This document shows, in pieces, positions 11,866-21,013 of a stretch of DNA of 64,000 nucleotides (position 1 is the stretch's first letter; each line of letters opens with the position of its first letter). The position numbers and the translations under genes are program-made. Under the pieces are notes generated by a model. The model was given only the letters and a program-made list of their open reading frames with translations. It made no database searches and was not told the DNA's origin. The stretch covers positions 4,154,001-4,218,000 of the forward strand of contig NZ_BJHV01000001.1 of assembly GCF_005405925.1 (NCBI RefSeq), in the 5' to 3' direction. The DNA is from Streptomyces antimycoticus. GTDB lineage: Bacteria; Actinomycetota; Actinomycetes; Streptomycetales; Streptomycetaceae.

Positions 11866-12141
11866 ATGCTCGACCGCCGTATGTCCCACGATGACCTGAT
11901 CGACCACCTGGTCCGCAGTACGCCGCTGAGCCGCGGCGAGGCGGGCCGGGTGGTGCTGGACGTACTGGCGTACTTCGACGAAACGACGGAGGAGTTCGTC
12001 CGGCGCCGCCACCGCGAGCTGCAGTCCGGTGGGCTGACCAACGCGGACATCTTCGAGCGGATCACGGCCGAGCTGCCGTACCGCGCGGTGGCCCCGCCCG
12101 AACTCTCGCTGCGCCAGCTGCGCCGCATCGTCTACGGCTGA
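11866..12141 (+). CDS. small conserved hypothetical protein
   Basis: About 91 residues, helical and charged (MSHDDLIDHLVRST, GEAGRVVLDVLAYFDETTEE, FERITAELPYRAV, LSLRQLRRIVYG). No family is recognised with confidence. Codon usage has strong third-position GC bias, supporting coding. Starts at 11866 or at the ATG at 11881; neither has a strong ribosome site. It precedes glmS by 109 bases on the same strand. Confidence 0.65.
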   Translation: MLDRRMSHDDLIDHLVRSTPLSRGEAGRVVLDVLAYFDETTEEFVRRRHRELQSGGLTNADIFERITAELPYRAVAPPELSLRQLRRIVYG

Positions 12142-12250
12142 CGGCGCCGGTCCGCGGCATCGGTCCACGGCACCGGCCCACGATGGCGGCCGCCACCGCC
12201 GGACACGAGCACGAGCATGTACGAGCGATCAATGGGAGGGCCTGAACACC

Positions 12251-14083
12251 ATGTGCGGAATCGTCGGATACATCGGCAAGCGCGATGTGGCACCGCTGCT
12301 GCTGGAGGGGCTGCAGCGGCTGGAGTACCGCGGCTATGACTCCGCGGGCATCGCCATCCAGGGCAAGCCCGCCAAGGGCGCCCAGAGCGCCGGGCTGAAG
12401 ACCGCCAAGGCCAAGGGCCGGGTCCGCGAACTGGAGGCCAGGCTTCCCAAGCGGTTCGCGGGCACCACCGGGATCGCCCACACCCGCTGGGCCACCCACG
12501 GCGCGCCCAATGACACCAACGCGCATCCGCATCTGGACGCGGACGGCAAGGTCGCCGTCGTCCACAACGGCATCATCGACAACGCCGCCGATCTGCGCGC
12601 CAAGCTGGCCGCCGACGGCGTCGAGCTGGCCTCCGACACCGACTCCGAGGCGCTCGCCCACCTCATCGGCCGCTCCCAGGCGCCCACCCTGGAGGAGAAG
12701 GTCCGCCACGCGCTCTCGATGGTCGAGGGCACCTACGGCATCGCCGTGCTGCACGCCGACTTCCCGGACCGCATCGTCGTCGCCCGCAACGGCTCGCCGG
12801 TGGTGCTGGGCATCGGCGAGAAGGAGATGTTCGTCGCCTCCGACGTCGCCGCGCTGGTCAGCCACACCCGCCAGGTGGTCACCCTGGACGACGGCGAGAT
12901 GGCCACCCTCAAGGCCGACGACTACCGCACCTACACCACCGAGGGCAGCCGCACCGCCCCCTCCCCCACCACGGTGGAGTGGGAGGCCGAGTCGTACGAC
13001 ATGGGCGGCCACGACACCTATATGCACAAGGAGATCCACGAGCAGGTCGACGCCGTGGACCGGGTGCTGCGCGGCCGGATCGACGACCGCTTCTCCACCG
13101 TCCGGCTGGGCGGGCTCAACCTGGACGCCCGCGAGGCGCGCGGGGTGCGCCGGGTCAAGATCCTCGGTTGTGGTTCGGCGTACCACACGGGCCTGATCGG
13201 GGCCCAGCTCATCGAGGAGTTGGCCCGGATCCCCGCGGACGCGGAGCCCGCGAGCGAGTTCCGCTACCGCAACCCGGTCGTGGACCCGGACACCCTCTAC
13301 ATCGCGGTCAGCCAGTCCGGCGAGACCTACGACACCCTGGCGGCCGTCCAGGAGCTCAAGCGCAAGGGCGCCCGGGTGCTGGGCGTCGTCAACGTCGTGG
13401 GCAGCGCTATCGCCCGGGAGACCGACGGCGGGGTGTACGTCCACGCGGGTCCGGAGGTGTGTGTCGTCTCCACCAAGTGCTTCACCAACACCGCCGTCGC
13501 CTTCGCGCTGCTCGCCCTCCACCTGGGCCGGATCCGCGATCTCTCGGTGGCCGACGGCAAGCGGATCATCGCCGGGCTGCGCAAGCTGCCCGAGCAGATC
13601 GCCGAGGTGCTGAGCGGCGAGGAAGAGATCAAAAAGCTCGCCGCGGAATATGCGAACGCAAAGAGCATGATGTTCGTCGGGCGGGTCCGCGGTTACCCGG
13701 TGGCGCGCGAGGCGTCCCTGAAGCTGAAGGAGGTCTCCTACGTCCACGCCGAGGCGTACCCGGCCTCCGAGCTCAAGCACGGGCCGCTCGCGCTGATCGA
13801 GCCCGAGGTGCCGACCGTGGCGGTCCTGCCGGATGACGACCTGCTGGAGAAGAACCGCGCGACGCTGGAGGAGATCAAGGCCCGCAGCGGCCGGATCCTG
13901 GCCGTCGCCCACCGGGAGCAGGAGAAGGCGGACCACACGATCGTGGTACCCCGCAACGAGGTGGAGCTCGACCCGATCCTCATGGGCATCCCGCTCCAAC
14001 TGCTCGCTTATCACACGGCGCTGGCGCTCGGCCGGGACATCGACAAGCCCCGCAACCTCGCCAAGTCGGTGACGGTCGAGTAG
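12251..14083 (+). CDS. glmS: glutamine--fructose-6-phosphate aminotransferase (isomerizing)
   Basis: Makes glucosamine-6-phosphate from fructose-6-phosphate and glutamine, the first step to UDP-GlcNAc. MCGIVGYIG gives the N-terminal nucleophile Cys2 after Met removal; HTRWATHG, HNGIIDN and DTDSEALAHLI belong to the glutaminase domain. Two SIS sugar-isomerase domains follow (ILGCGSAYHTG, SQSGETYDT; GRVRGYPVAREASLKLKEVSY), with KSVTVE at the C-terminus. The 610-residue length is standard. Streptomyces usually carry two glmS paralogues; this one sits in an amino-sugar neighbourhood with the GH20 gene. A strong hairpin follows at 14147. Confidence 0.95.
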   Translation: MCGIVGYIGKRDVAPLLLEGLQRLEYRGYDSAGIAIQGKPAKGAQSAGLKTAKAKGRVRELEARLPKRFAGTTGIAHTRWATHGAPNDTNAHPHLDADGKVAVVHNGIIDNAADLRAKLAADGVELASDTDSEALAHLIGRSQAPTLEEKVRHALSMVEGTYGIAVLHADFPDRIVVARNGSPVVLGIGEKEMFVASDVAALVSHTRQVVTLDDGEMATLKADDYRTYTTEGSRTAPSPTTVEWEAESYDMGGHDTYMHKEIHEQVDAVDRVLRGRIDDRFSTVRLGGLNLDAREARGVRRVKILGCGSAYHTGLIGAQLIEELARIPADAEPASEFRYRNPVVDPDTLYIAVSQSGETYDTLAAVQELKRKGARVLGVVNVVGSAIARETDGGVYVHAGPEVCVVSTKCFTNTAVAFALLALHLGRIRDLSVADGKRIIAGLRKLPEQIAEVLSGEEEIKKLAAEYANAKSMMFVGRVRGYPVAREASLKLKEVSYVHAEAYPASELKHGPLALIEPEVPTVAVLPDDDLLEKNRATLEEIKARSGRILAVAHREQEKADHTIVVPRNEVELDPILMGIPLQLLAYHTALALGRDIDKPRNLAKSVTVE

Positions 14084-14146
14084 CCCCGCGCACCCGCGCG
14101 ACCTCGGCGAATCCTCCGCGAATCCCTGCGCGAACCCCTTGGCGGT

Positions 14147-14176
14147 CCCCCGCGTGTGCCACCACGCACGCGGGGG
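14147..14176 (+). terminator. hairpin downstream of glmS
   Basis: CCCCCGCGTG (14147-14156) pairs perfectly with CACGCGGGGG (14167-14176), 10 bp with a 10-base loop, 63 bases after the glmS stop. Confidence 0.7.
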
Positions 14177-14722
14177 CCGCCTCCCCTTTGCCGGCGTCGC
14201 CCTTTTTCGCCGGCGGCTGGCCGGCGCGCGGGAACCGTCACTTCCCGCGCGCCGGCACGATCGAACGTTTTGTACCCCTCACAAACGCACAATCCACCTC
14301 TACGCACGGGTAGGTTTGTCCGTTGTCAAGATGAACTTGACGCCATCTCACCTGCGGTCAAGGGGAGTTGAGGGTGTCCGGTTCCAGGCGTCCGGGCCAC
14401 GTCATGCCGACGGCAGAGGTTTTGGGCTGAACAACCGCGCTTGACGAACGGGCACCGGAGGCACGACGCCCAAGGGCGCGGGGACTTGAGGGCCTGGAGG
14501 GGCCGGGAAGGCCCGCAGAAGCCGCTCAGGGGCGCTCGGGGACCTGTGGAGCGCCTGGAGCGCTCTGAGGCGCCAGGAGACACCCGGGACACTCAGGAGA
14601 TGCCCAGCGGAAACCCAGGGAATGCCCAGCGGACACCCAGGGGATGCCCGGCGGACGGCAGGAGACGCCCAGGGAATGCCCGGCGGACGTCAGGCGAGAG
14701 CCAAGGGGCGCCCGGCCGGCGC
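14177..14722. other. long non-coding stretch with an orphan palindrome and short repeats
   Basis: No convincing gene on either strand. The part around 14265-14345 is notably AT-richer and contains GTCAAG-N5-CTTGAC (14325-14341), a 17-base palindrome of operator type, and TTGT/ACAA-rich sequence that could be a promoter, yet no gene with a ribosome site follows on either strand. The right part (14567-14696) is an array of 11-base units, listed separately. A small RNA or regulatory leader is possible but unproven. Confidence 0.4.
14567..14696. repeat. degenerate 11-bp tandem repeat array
   Basis: Units alternate around ATGCCCAGCGG and ACACCCAGGGA, making a 22-base double unit; for example ATGCCCAGCGG begins at 14600 and 14622 and ATGCCCGGCGG at 14644 and 14676. 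The 11-base period is not a multiple of three and close to a DNA helical turn. It ends about 25 bases short of the stop codon of the universal stress protein gene. Confidence 0.6.
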
Positions 14723-15244
14723 TCAGGGGATGACGATGACGGGCCGCTGCGCCCGCCGTGCGAGCCGCCCCGCGACCGAGCCGAAGATCCGCCCCACCAG
14801 CCCGTGCGTGGAGCCCACCACAATGGCGTCGGCCGCGTACTCCCGGCCGACCTCCTCCAGTTCATGGCAGATGTCCCCGCCTCGTTCGACGAGGATCCAG
14901 GGCACCTCGGAGAGATGATCGGCGCAGGCCAACTCGAGCCCCAGCACCTCGGTGCGGTGATCGGGGACGTCGACGAAGACCGGCGGCTCACAGCCCGCCC
15001 ACACCGTCGTCGGCAGCCGGTTGGCCACGTGGACGATGATCAGCCCTGAGCCCGAGCGCCGGGCCAGGCCGATGGCGTAGGCGAGGGCGCGCTCGCTCGA
15101 CGTGGAGCCGTCGAAGCCCACCACAACACCGTGCTGGAACGCTGGATCGCAGGAATGACGTGTTTCTTCCGCCGCTTCGGGGGTCGCCATGTGATCGGCG
15201 ACCCGCTTGCGGTCCGCGGGTTCGGGGATTTCGTGACCGGCCAT
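14723..15244 (-). CDS. universal stress protein family (UspA)
   Basis: A single Usp domain of 173 residues. VVVGFDGSTSSERALAYAIG is the usual first strand and nucleotide-binding Asp, and the C-terminal end VVGSTHGLVGRIFGSV plus RPVIVIP is the glycine-rich ATP loop and last strand, with two residues fewer than the textbook loop. Role in stress or dormancy is known for the family but not specific here. Start chosen at MAGHEIPEP; MATPEAAEE (15190) and an upstream extension to 15373 are alternatives, none with a clear ribosome site. Confidence 0.85.
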   Translation of the reverse strand: MAGHEIPEPADRKRVADHMATPEAAEETRHSCDPAFQHGVVVGFDGSTSSERALAYAIGLARRSGSGLIIVHVANRLPTTVWAGCEPPVFVDVPDHRTEVLGLELACADHLSEVPWILVERGGDICHELEEVGREYAADAIVVGSTHGLVGRIFGSVAGRLARRAQRPVIVIP

Positions 15245-15741
15245 CGGTGTCTCGGCGAAGGATGTCCTCGTGCGGAGGGATCGGCGGGGGCTCAGGTTGG
15301 GGGTTGTCGGGGACTTGAGCTCCGCTGGAGCTCGGGGACGATCTCGAGGGGTCGAAATCCGTCCGGGATTCATCTTTCCAAGCCCTTACCCCCAAGGGTA
15401 CGGCGGCATTCACCACCTGCCCAGAGGTAGCCACGGGAGCGGAGCCGCCCGAAGCGTTCCCCGGAGCATGCCGGAGGGCGGCCCGTAACGCAATGCCCCA
15501 AGTGGTCCCCGCCACGCCCGGGCCCCGGCCCGTTGCCCGGCCCGGCCGGACCGCCGCGGCACGCCGCCCGGCCGCCCGGCAGTGACCTGGGGGCGGGCCG
15601 GGCGTTGTAGTAGCGGCAGCCGGTACGGCGGCCCCGGCCCGACCCGCTCACCTGCCCGGATCTCCGGCCCGCCGCCCCTCCCCACCCCCGCGCGGAGCGC
15701 CCTGCCGACATCTCGCCGGCCGCTCGAGAGGAGCCTTGCCC

Positions 15742-16116
15742 GTGTCCGTCGCCCGCGAGTACGACGCCCCCGGCGGCATCCCCGGCGACACGGCCGGGAC
15801 ACCCGGACGGCCCCATATTCCAAGCCCCGCTCGAGCCCCGGTCCAGCCCACCGCTAGCGACGCGGTGAGCGAGGTGATCCGCTGGGCGGCCTTCAGCTGC
15901 GCCGTGGTCCCCGTCGTCCTGCTCATGTGCGGATTACCCCTCGGCGGCGCCCTGGGGGCCGGTGCGGGCCTCGCCGCCGTGACCGCCGCCAGCCGCGGCC
16001 TGCTGCGCCATTCCGAACGCACCGCGGCCCGGCTGGACGCGGACGGCGCCAGCCCGCACCGGGGCCGCCACGGCCGTACGGGGATCGGCGCGCACCGGGG
16101 CGGCCGCCGCGTCTGA
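15742..16116 (+). CDS. small membrane protein upstream of adpA
   Basis: A 124-residue protein of unknown function. The N-terminus is Pro/Gly-rich; residues about 45-90 form one long or two short hydrophobic segments (WAAFSCAVVPVVLLMCGLPL, GGALGAGAGLAAV); the C-terminus is basic (HRGRHGRTGIGAHRGGRRV), expected on the cytoplasmic side. The start is the GTG at 15742, 8 bases after GAGAGGAG; a TTG two codons upstream is less likely. It is the gene preceding adpA on the same strand, about 500 bases away. Confidence 0.7.
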   Translation: MSVAREYDAPGGIPGDTAGTPGRPHIPSPARAPVQPTASDAVSEVIRWAAFSCAVVPVVLLMCGLPLGGALGAGAGLAAVTAASRGLLRHSERTAARLDADGASPHRGRHGRTGIGAHRGGRRV

Positions 16117-16614
16117 GGACGCGCGAAGGCCCCTGGCACCGGGAACGCGGTCCGTAGCGCTCCGTACACTCAGCGCTGATGGAGCGCCGCTGGAGCGTCG
16201 CTCGAGCCCCGAGGGTGTACGAGCCGGCCGTACGCCGGTCGCATGACGCATCCGTACGCATGCGCCCGCTTGTTTTAAGCCAACTTCGGGCCACACTTCT
16301 TCCCTTGGCAAACGCCGTGCTCAACACCCGTCCGGCCAGCGTGGAAAGGGGTCCGCGGGGCACGTACCCCCTACGGGAAGTGGGTGTCCGCACAAGGCGT
16401 ACTTCACAGCGAGGGCTACGAGTGCAACGCTTCGTGATCGAATGCTTCGCGCCAAGTTCCCATGTCGACATAGTGGCGGGTGGTGAACTGGTCACGGCGA
16501 CCACACGCGACACAGTAGATTCGATCTTGGCCATGACCGGCGGGGGAACCGTTCAGGACCGAGGGGAAACGTGCAGGACCGAGAGGACGCGACCACCGAG
16601 GGGGGCTTAGTGCC
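16117..16614 (+). promoter_or_regulatory. adpA upstream region and leader
   Basis: About 500 bases without a supported gene before adpA. Long, heavily regulated adpA promoter regions are usual in Streptomyces (targets of ArpA-type receptors, AdpA itself, BldD). I see a direct repeat CAGGACCGAG (about 16554 and 16573) and a candidate -10 TAGATT near 16512, but no site matching the AdpA consensus well enough to call. The ribosome site GAGGGGGGC is near 16596. An open frame at 16179-16610 is present but has no protein-like features. Confidence 0.5.
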
Positions 16615-17937
16615 ATGAGCCAGGACTCCACGACCGTACCGGAGACCTCGCGCAAGCTCTCCGGACGCCGGCGACGAGAAATCGTCGCGGTGCTGCTGTT
16701 CAGCGGCGGCCCCATCTTCGAAAGCTCCATCCCGCTCTCCGTCTTCGGTATCGACCGGCAGGACGCCGGAGTCCCTCGGTACCGATTGCTGGTGTGCGCG
16801 GGCGAAGATGTGCCACTGCGAACGACTGGCGGACTGGAACTGACCGCACCATACGGCCTGGAGGCACTCTCCCGGGCCGGCACCGTCGTCGTACCGGCCT
16901 GGCGGTCGATAACCCAGCCGCCACCGGCCGCCGCGCTCGACGCGCTGCGCCGCGCGCACGAGGAGGGCGCGCGGATCGTGGGCCTGTGCACCGGGGCCTT
17001 CGTACTGGCCGCCGCCGGGCTGCTGGACGGCCGCCCGGCGACCACCCACTGGATGTACGCACCAACGCTCGCCAAACGCTATCCGTCGGTCCATGTGGAC
17101 CCCCGTGAGCTCTTCGTCGACGACGGCGACGTACTGACCTCGGCGGGCACCGCCGCCGGGATCGATCTGTGCCTGCACATCGTGCGCACCGACCACGGCG
17201 CGGACGCCGCCGGCGCCCTCGCCCGGCGCCTGGTCGTCCCGCCACGCCGCAGCGGAGGGCAGGAGCGCTATCTGGACAGGTCGTTACCAGAGGAGATCGG
17301 AGCGGATCCGCTCGCCGAGGTGGTGGCGTGGGCGCTCGAGCATCTGCATGAGCAGTTCGACGTCGAGGCCCTGGCGGCGCGCGCCTATATGAGCCGCAGA
17401 ACCTTCGACCGCAGGTTCCGCTCGCTCACTGGGAGCGCTCCACTGCAGTGGCTGATCACCCAGCGGGTACTGCAGGCGCAGCGGCTTCTGGAGACCTCCG
17501 ACTACTCGGTCGACGAGGTCGCCGGCCGCTGCGGCTTCCGTTCGCCGGTCGCGCTGCGCGGGCACTTCCGGCGGCAGCTCGGGTCCTCCCCGGCCGCCTA
17601 CCGGGCCGCGTACCGCGCCCGCAGGCCCCAGGGCGGGCCGGCGGAGCGTACGGACCGCCCCGACCGCGTGGAGCGGCTGGAGCGGGCCGACCGGCCCGAC
17701 CGCGCCGAGGTGATCGAGCCCCGCTCGGGTGACCACTCCCTGCCGCTGCGGCGACAGGGCGCGCCCGGCGGTCCCACCGGTCACTCGGGGCATCCTCCGC
17801 ACCACCATCACGCTCCGCATCCGGACCCTGGCAAACCGGAGTCGGACGCCTACGCCCCACGCCTGCCCGAACAGGCCGCGGGCCGCGCTCCGGGCCGTCC
17901 GTCCCTGCCCGGCCAGCGGGAACGCCCCGTAGGGTGA
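16615..17937 (+). CDS. adpA: AdpA (BldH), pleiotropic AraC-family regulator of development
   Basis: Global activator of morphological differentiation and antibiotic genes. The N-terminal DJ-1/PfpI-like dimerisation domain (about residues 20-200: [40 protein letters not shown]) is followed by the AraC/XylS DNA-binding domain (about 235-335: [38 protein letters not shown]). Sequence matches AdpA through the whole core. Leu-224 in the linker between domains is a TTA codon (17284-17286), the hallmark of bldA (tRNA-Leu UUA) control. The C-terminal tail is Arg/Asp-rich then His-rich and variable between species. The orn gene starts 5 bases after the stop. Confidence 0.97.
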   Translation: MSQDSTTVPETSRKLSGRRRREIVAVLLFSGGPIFESSIPLSVFGIDRQDAGVPRYRLLVCAGEDVPLRTTGGLELTAPYGLEALSRAGTVVVPAWRSITQPPPAAALDALRRAHEEGARIVGLCTGAFVLAAAGLLDGRPATTHWMYAPTLAKRYPSVHVDPRELFVDDGDVLTSAGTAAGIDLCLHIVRTDHGADAAGALARRLVVPPRRSGGQERYLDRSLPEEIGADPLAEVVAWALEHLHEQFDVEALAARAYMSRRTFDRRFRSLTGSAPLQWLITQRVLQAQRLLETSDYSVDEVAGRCGFRSPVALRGHFRRQLGSSPAAYRAAYRARRPQGGPAERTDRPDRVERLERADRPDRAEVIEPRSGDHSLPLRRQGAPGGPTGHSGHPPHHHHAPHPDPGKPESDAYAPRLPEQAAGRAPGRPSLPGQRERPVG

Positions 17938-17942
17938 GACGT

Positions 17943-18550
17943 ATGAACGATCGCATGGTGTGGATCGACTGCGAGATGACCGGGCTCTCGCTGGCGAACG
18001 ACGCGCTTATCGAGGTGGCCGCGCTGGTCACGGACTCCGAGCTGAACATCCAGGGCGAGGGAGTGGACATCGTTGTCCGCCCCCCGCGGAAGCGCTGGTC
18101 ACCATGCCCGAGGTGGTGCGCGAGATGCACACCACCTCCGGCCTGCTCGCCGAGCTCGAGGGCGGGACCACGCTCGAGGATGCCCAGGACCAGGTCCTGG
18201 CCTACATCCGCGAGCACGTCCCCGAGGCCGGCAAGGCCCCGCTGTGCGGAAACTCGGTCGGCACCGACCGGGGCTTCCTCCTCCGGGACATGCCGACGCT
18301 CGAGAGCTACCTCCACTACCGGATCGTCGACGTCTCCTCGATCAAGGAGCTGGCCCGCCGCTGGTATCCGCGGGCCTACTTCAACAGCCCCAAGAAGAAC
18401 GGCAACCACCGCGCGCTCGCGGACATCCACGAGTCCATCGCCGAGCTGCGCTACTACCGTGAAGCGATCTTCGTCCCCGCGCCCGGCCCGGACTCGGACA
18501 CGGCGAAGACCATCGCGGCCAAGCACGTCCTGCCCGCCCGGCAGACCTGA
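17943..18550 (+). CDS. orn: oligoribonuclease, apparent 1-nt frameshift
   Basis: DEDDh 3'-5' exonuclease that clears 2-5 nt RNAs and pGp[21 protein letters not shown] supplies the first Asp/Glu, [15 protein letters not shown] the second Asp region, and [19 protein letters not shown] the His/Asp end. The first 47 or so residues and the rest lie in different frames; inserting one C in the C6 run at 18080-18085 restores [18 protein letters not shown] and a 202-residue protein, the usual length. Adjacency to adpA is conserved in Streptomyces. Since orn mutants grow poorly and fail to sporulate, a base-calling error is more likely than a true null. Confidence 0.93.
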
Positions 18551-18568
18551 CCCGGGCCGGACCGACCC

Positions 18569-18609
18569 GGTGCTCGCTCCCGACACCCCGAAAGCCGGGA
18601 GCGAGCACC
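18569..18609 (+). terminator. hairpin downstream of orn
   Basis: GGTGCTCGCTCCCG (18569-18582) pairs perfectly with CGGGAGCGAGCACC (18596-18609), 14 bp with a 13-base loop, just after orn and before tRNA-His. Confidence 0.78.
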
Positions 18610-18661
18610 CCTTCGGACCCTGTACACTTTTTCTCGGCCGGTGCGGAAAGCGCCGGTCATG

Positions 18662-18734
18662 GTGGGTATAGCTCAGCTGGTAGAGCACCTGGTTGTGGTC
18701 CAGGATGTCGCGGGTTCGAGTCCCGTTACTCACC
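18662..18734 (+). tRNA. tRNA-His (GTG anticodon)
   Basis: Full cloverleaf: acceptor GTGGGTA with TACTCAC, D-arm GCTCAGCTGGTAGAGC, anticodon arm CCTGG-TTGTGGT-CCAGG with anticodon GTG at 18695-18697, and T-loop TTCGAGT in a GCGGG/CCCGT stem. An extra G lies immediately 5', as expected for the G-1 of tRNA-His. CCA is not encoded. Confidence 0.95.
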
Positions 18735-19513
18735 CTCTGCGAAGAGGCCGCTGACCTGTGCGAACGGGACAGCGGCCACTTTCGTCTCTCCCCGTGGCCG
18801 ACCGGTGCCCCCGGGATCTTTCCGGTGATGCCCGCGTCGGCACGTAGGTCTCGCGGAGATGCCGGCGATGGGTGCGAGACGGGCGAGCAGCCGCCGCGTG
18901 CCTGCGAGGAGGCTACGCGGCAGGCCCGATCAGGAGGCGGCGAATGAGGCACCGCCGCCAGCCTCCCGCCATGCGGGCCGCGCCGCTCGCCTTTCGAGCA
19001 CCCCGGCCCCATAGACCGGGCGGGCTGCTGGTGTTCCGGGCCGCGTACCGGACGACGGCGGCGACGGCGACGGGCGACGGGCGACGGCCCCCTCCCCCGA
19101 ACACCCTGCCCACCGGCACGAGCCGACGCGGCCACCGACAGGGCAGGGATGAAGGGACTCCGGTACCGGCCCGCACTGCCGGCCGGAGCCCGTCCGGCAA
19201 GGCTCGCCCCGCCTCCCGCTTGCAGGCCAGTGGCCGGGACGGCACCGCGCCATCGCGCGGGGACGCCTCTGCGTGTGAACTCACAGGAGGCCCAAGGCGG
19301 TTACAGCATGCCGTTGTCCCCCAGGACCCGGAAGACGGCGACACCATGCCGGACACGGACGCCCCGACAACAAGCGGCCAGACACCCGGCGACTCGGACA
19401 TCTCGCAGCGCGAACCGCATCCGCCCGACGATCCCGTGTCCGATGCGCTGACGACCGGTCACGCGCCCATGAAGTGGATCTCGACATACCAAGATCTACT
19501 TCTGAAGCGCACC
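18735..19513. other. stretch without a confident gene
   Basis: Several open frames exist on both strands but none has family similarity or a convincing start. The best fragment is a plus-strand frame from the ATG at 19347 (MPDTDAPTTSGQTPGDSDIS), acidic and protein-like for about 45 residues, but it runs antisense into the small membrane-protein gene at 19514-19720 and loses its character; it may be a gene remnant. Confidence 0.35.
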
Positions 19514-19720
19514 CTAGTCACCGCCACCGCCACCATCACTGCTGGTCGGGTTCAGGCTGCGGCGCCGGTTCTTCTGGGAGCGCCTCAGCAGCTCCCCCGC
19601 GGCAAGCGTCACGGTCGCGACGGCGCGGGCCCAGCGGGGCCCGCCGCGTTCCGCCCACACCACGCACGCGCACCCGCCGACGACAAGCGCCAAGACGCCG
19701 AGCAGCACCAGAACAGTCAT
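19514..19720 (-). CDS. small single-span membrane protein
   Basis: 68 residues from the ATG at 19718-19720, which has GGTGGAG five bases upstream. The N-terminus is one transmembrane helix (MTVLVLLGVLALVVGGCACV), followed by an amphipathic basic region (RGGPRWARAVATVTLAAGEL) and a tail ending in GGGGGD. The Cys residues in the helix are followed by no lipobox. Function unknown. A longer start at 19744 (MNECRVEN) lacks the ribosome site. Confidence 0.6.
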   Translation of the reverse strand: MTVLVLLGVLALVVGGCACVVWAERGGPRWARAVATVTLAAGELLRRSQKNRRRSLNPTSSDGGGGGD

Positions 19721-19886
19721 GTTCTCCACCCTGCATTCGTTCATACGGTCCTCGTGATCGTCTCACCGGAGAGAGAGGTGGCTCAGGTTGGGCCGGGCGG
19801 CGGGATGCGGGGAACCGTGGAGGTCCTCCTCGGCGTGGCACATGATGAAGGCGGTCGTCCCGTCAGAAGCGAGGTGTCGCATCCCG

Positions 19887-20507
19887 ATGAAGCGCAAGAC
19901 CAGAATCCTCCTGGCGGGCCTGGCCTCCGTGGGCGGCGCCGTCGTCGGCGCGGGCATGTTGCACAACCGGCGGCCTGATCGCAGGGAACGCCTTTACGTC
20001 ACGGTCTACAGCGAGCCCGACTATATGGGCCGGTACGAGAGGCTGACCTGGAACGGCGGCAAGCGCGAGGTCGTCCCGCTCAACCGGATAAAGCTGCCGC
20101 GCATCGGCTCGATCAGGCTGGAGCGGCTCGTCTACCGCTTCCAGCCCGATGTGCGGCTACCGAACCCGTACTTCCTGTGGCACGCCCTCACCGAGCGCTT
20201 GGACCCCTCGGACCCCGAGGAGGGCATCCTCGGCTTCATCGCCATGCACCAGCTCGCCGGCATGTTCTCGATGGGCTTGTGGGAGCCGGTCCGCGAGTCC
20301 GAGGCGCGGTCGGGGGTGCGGCTCTGGGTCGGGCGCCCCGGCTATCCGCTGCCCGCGCATGACCAAGGGGGCCCCTCCGGCAATGCGGCTTCCGGCGGCT
20401 CGCCCTGGCACGACGTCCTGGCCAACGCGCCCGACCTCGGCCCCTGGAGCACCCGCGCCGGCTACCTCGAACTCGGCTACCACGGCGGGAGCGGCGCCCG
20501 CCGCTGA
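19887..20507 (+). CDS. hypothetical protein with N-terminal membrane anchor
   Basis: 206 residues beginning MKRKTRILLAGLASVGGAVV, a basic then hydrophobic segment that looks like a signal anchor. The remainder is soluble and acidic/aromatic (VYSEPDYMGRYERLTWNGG, FLWHALTERLDPSDPEEG, LGPWSTRAGYLELGYHGG). I do not recognise a family. Start ATG at 19887 has GAGGTG at 19871; an upstream in-frame ATG (19788) would add unlikely sequence. Confidence 0.65.
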   Translation: MKRKTRILLAGLASVGGAVVGAGMLHNRRPDRRERLYVTVYSEPDYMGRYERLTWNGGKREVVPLNRIKLPRIGSIRLERLVYRFQPDVRLPNPYFLWHALTERLDPSDPEEGILGFIAMHQLAGMFSMGLWEPVRESEARSGVRLWVGRPGYPLPAHDQGGPSGNAASGGSPWHDVLANAPDLGPWSTRAGYLELGYHGGSGARR

Positions 20508-20550
20508 CCGGCCGTCCGCCCTGCCTGCCCCACGCCGCCGCCGCGGTGGA

Positions 20551-20928
20551 TCAAGCGCTGAGCGGGGCGCACCGGGTCTCGCCATCGACCGTGGTGTCGG
20601 CCGCGGCCATGAGGGCCTCCAGGTGGTCGCGGGCCTTGGCCAGGTCGGCGATCTGGGCGTTCATACGGTCGCGTTCGGAGGTCAGGCGGGTGAGCATGGC
20701 GGGGGTGGCGACGCCGGTGTGCATGCAGGGGAGGAGTTCGCGGATGGTCTTGCTGGACAGGCCCGCCGCGTAGAAACACCGGATCAGCAGAACGCGGGCG
20801 ACCGCGGTGTCCGGGTAGTGCCGCTGGCCGCTCGGGCTGCGCTCCGAGGTGAGCAGGTGCTGCTCCTCGTAGTAGCGCAGCGCTCGCACACTGACGCCGG
20901 TCTGGGCGGCGAGTTCGCCGATACGCAC
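20551..20928 (-). CDS. MerR-family transcriptional regulator
   Basis: 125 residues. The N-terminal MerR winged helix is unmistakable (IGELAAQTGVSVRALRYYEE, LLTSERSPSGQRHYPDTAVA), followed by a coiled-coil dimerisation helix (LTRLTSERDRMNAQIADLAK). The C-terminus has no conserved metal-binding cysteine loop, so an effector cannot be named; relatives often control small-molecule reductases. The start is the GTG at 20926-20928 with GTAGGAG 6 bases upstream. No obvious divergent target gene with a palindromic promoter is adjacent. Confidence 0.82.
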   Translation of the reverse strand: MRIGELAAQTGVSVRALRYYEEQHLLTSERSPSGQRHYPDTAVARVLLIRCFYAAGLSSKTIRELLPCMHTGVATPAMLTRLTSERDRMNAQIADLAKARDHLEALMAAADTTVDGETRCAPLSA

Positions 20929-21013
20929 CGTGACTCCTACCTCTGACGTCAAGGGTCGTTTCAGCGTAGTCGAGGTGCGGTGCGGCGGGGTCGGATCTCG
21001 GTGCGCGGGAGCG

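Noticed and set aside
12142..12250. A DasR site in front of glmS
   Set aside because: GGTCC motifs are present but none resembles the full dre palindrome.
16179..16610. 143-residue frame in the adpA upstream region
   Set aside because: No family resemblance or ribosome site; position fits a long adpA leader and promoter.
16400..16614. An AdpA consensus site in its own promoter
   Set aside because: The closest, TGGCGGGTGG, fails at the last A/T-rich positions of TGGCSNGWWY.
18872..19978. 368-residue frame between tRNA-His and the small regulators
   Set aside because: Overlaps the better-supported minus-strand gene at 19514-19720, with no domains; only a 45-residue part looks protein-like.
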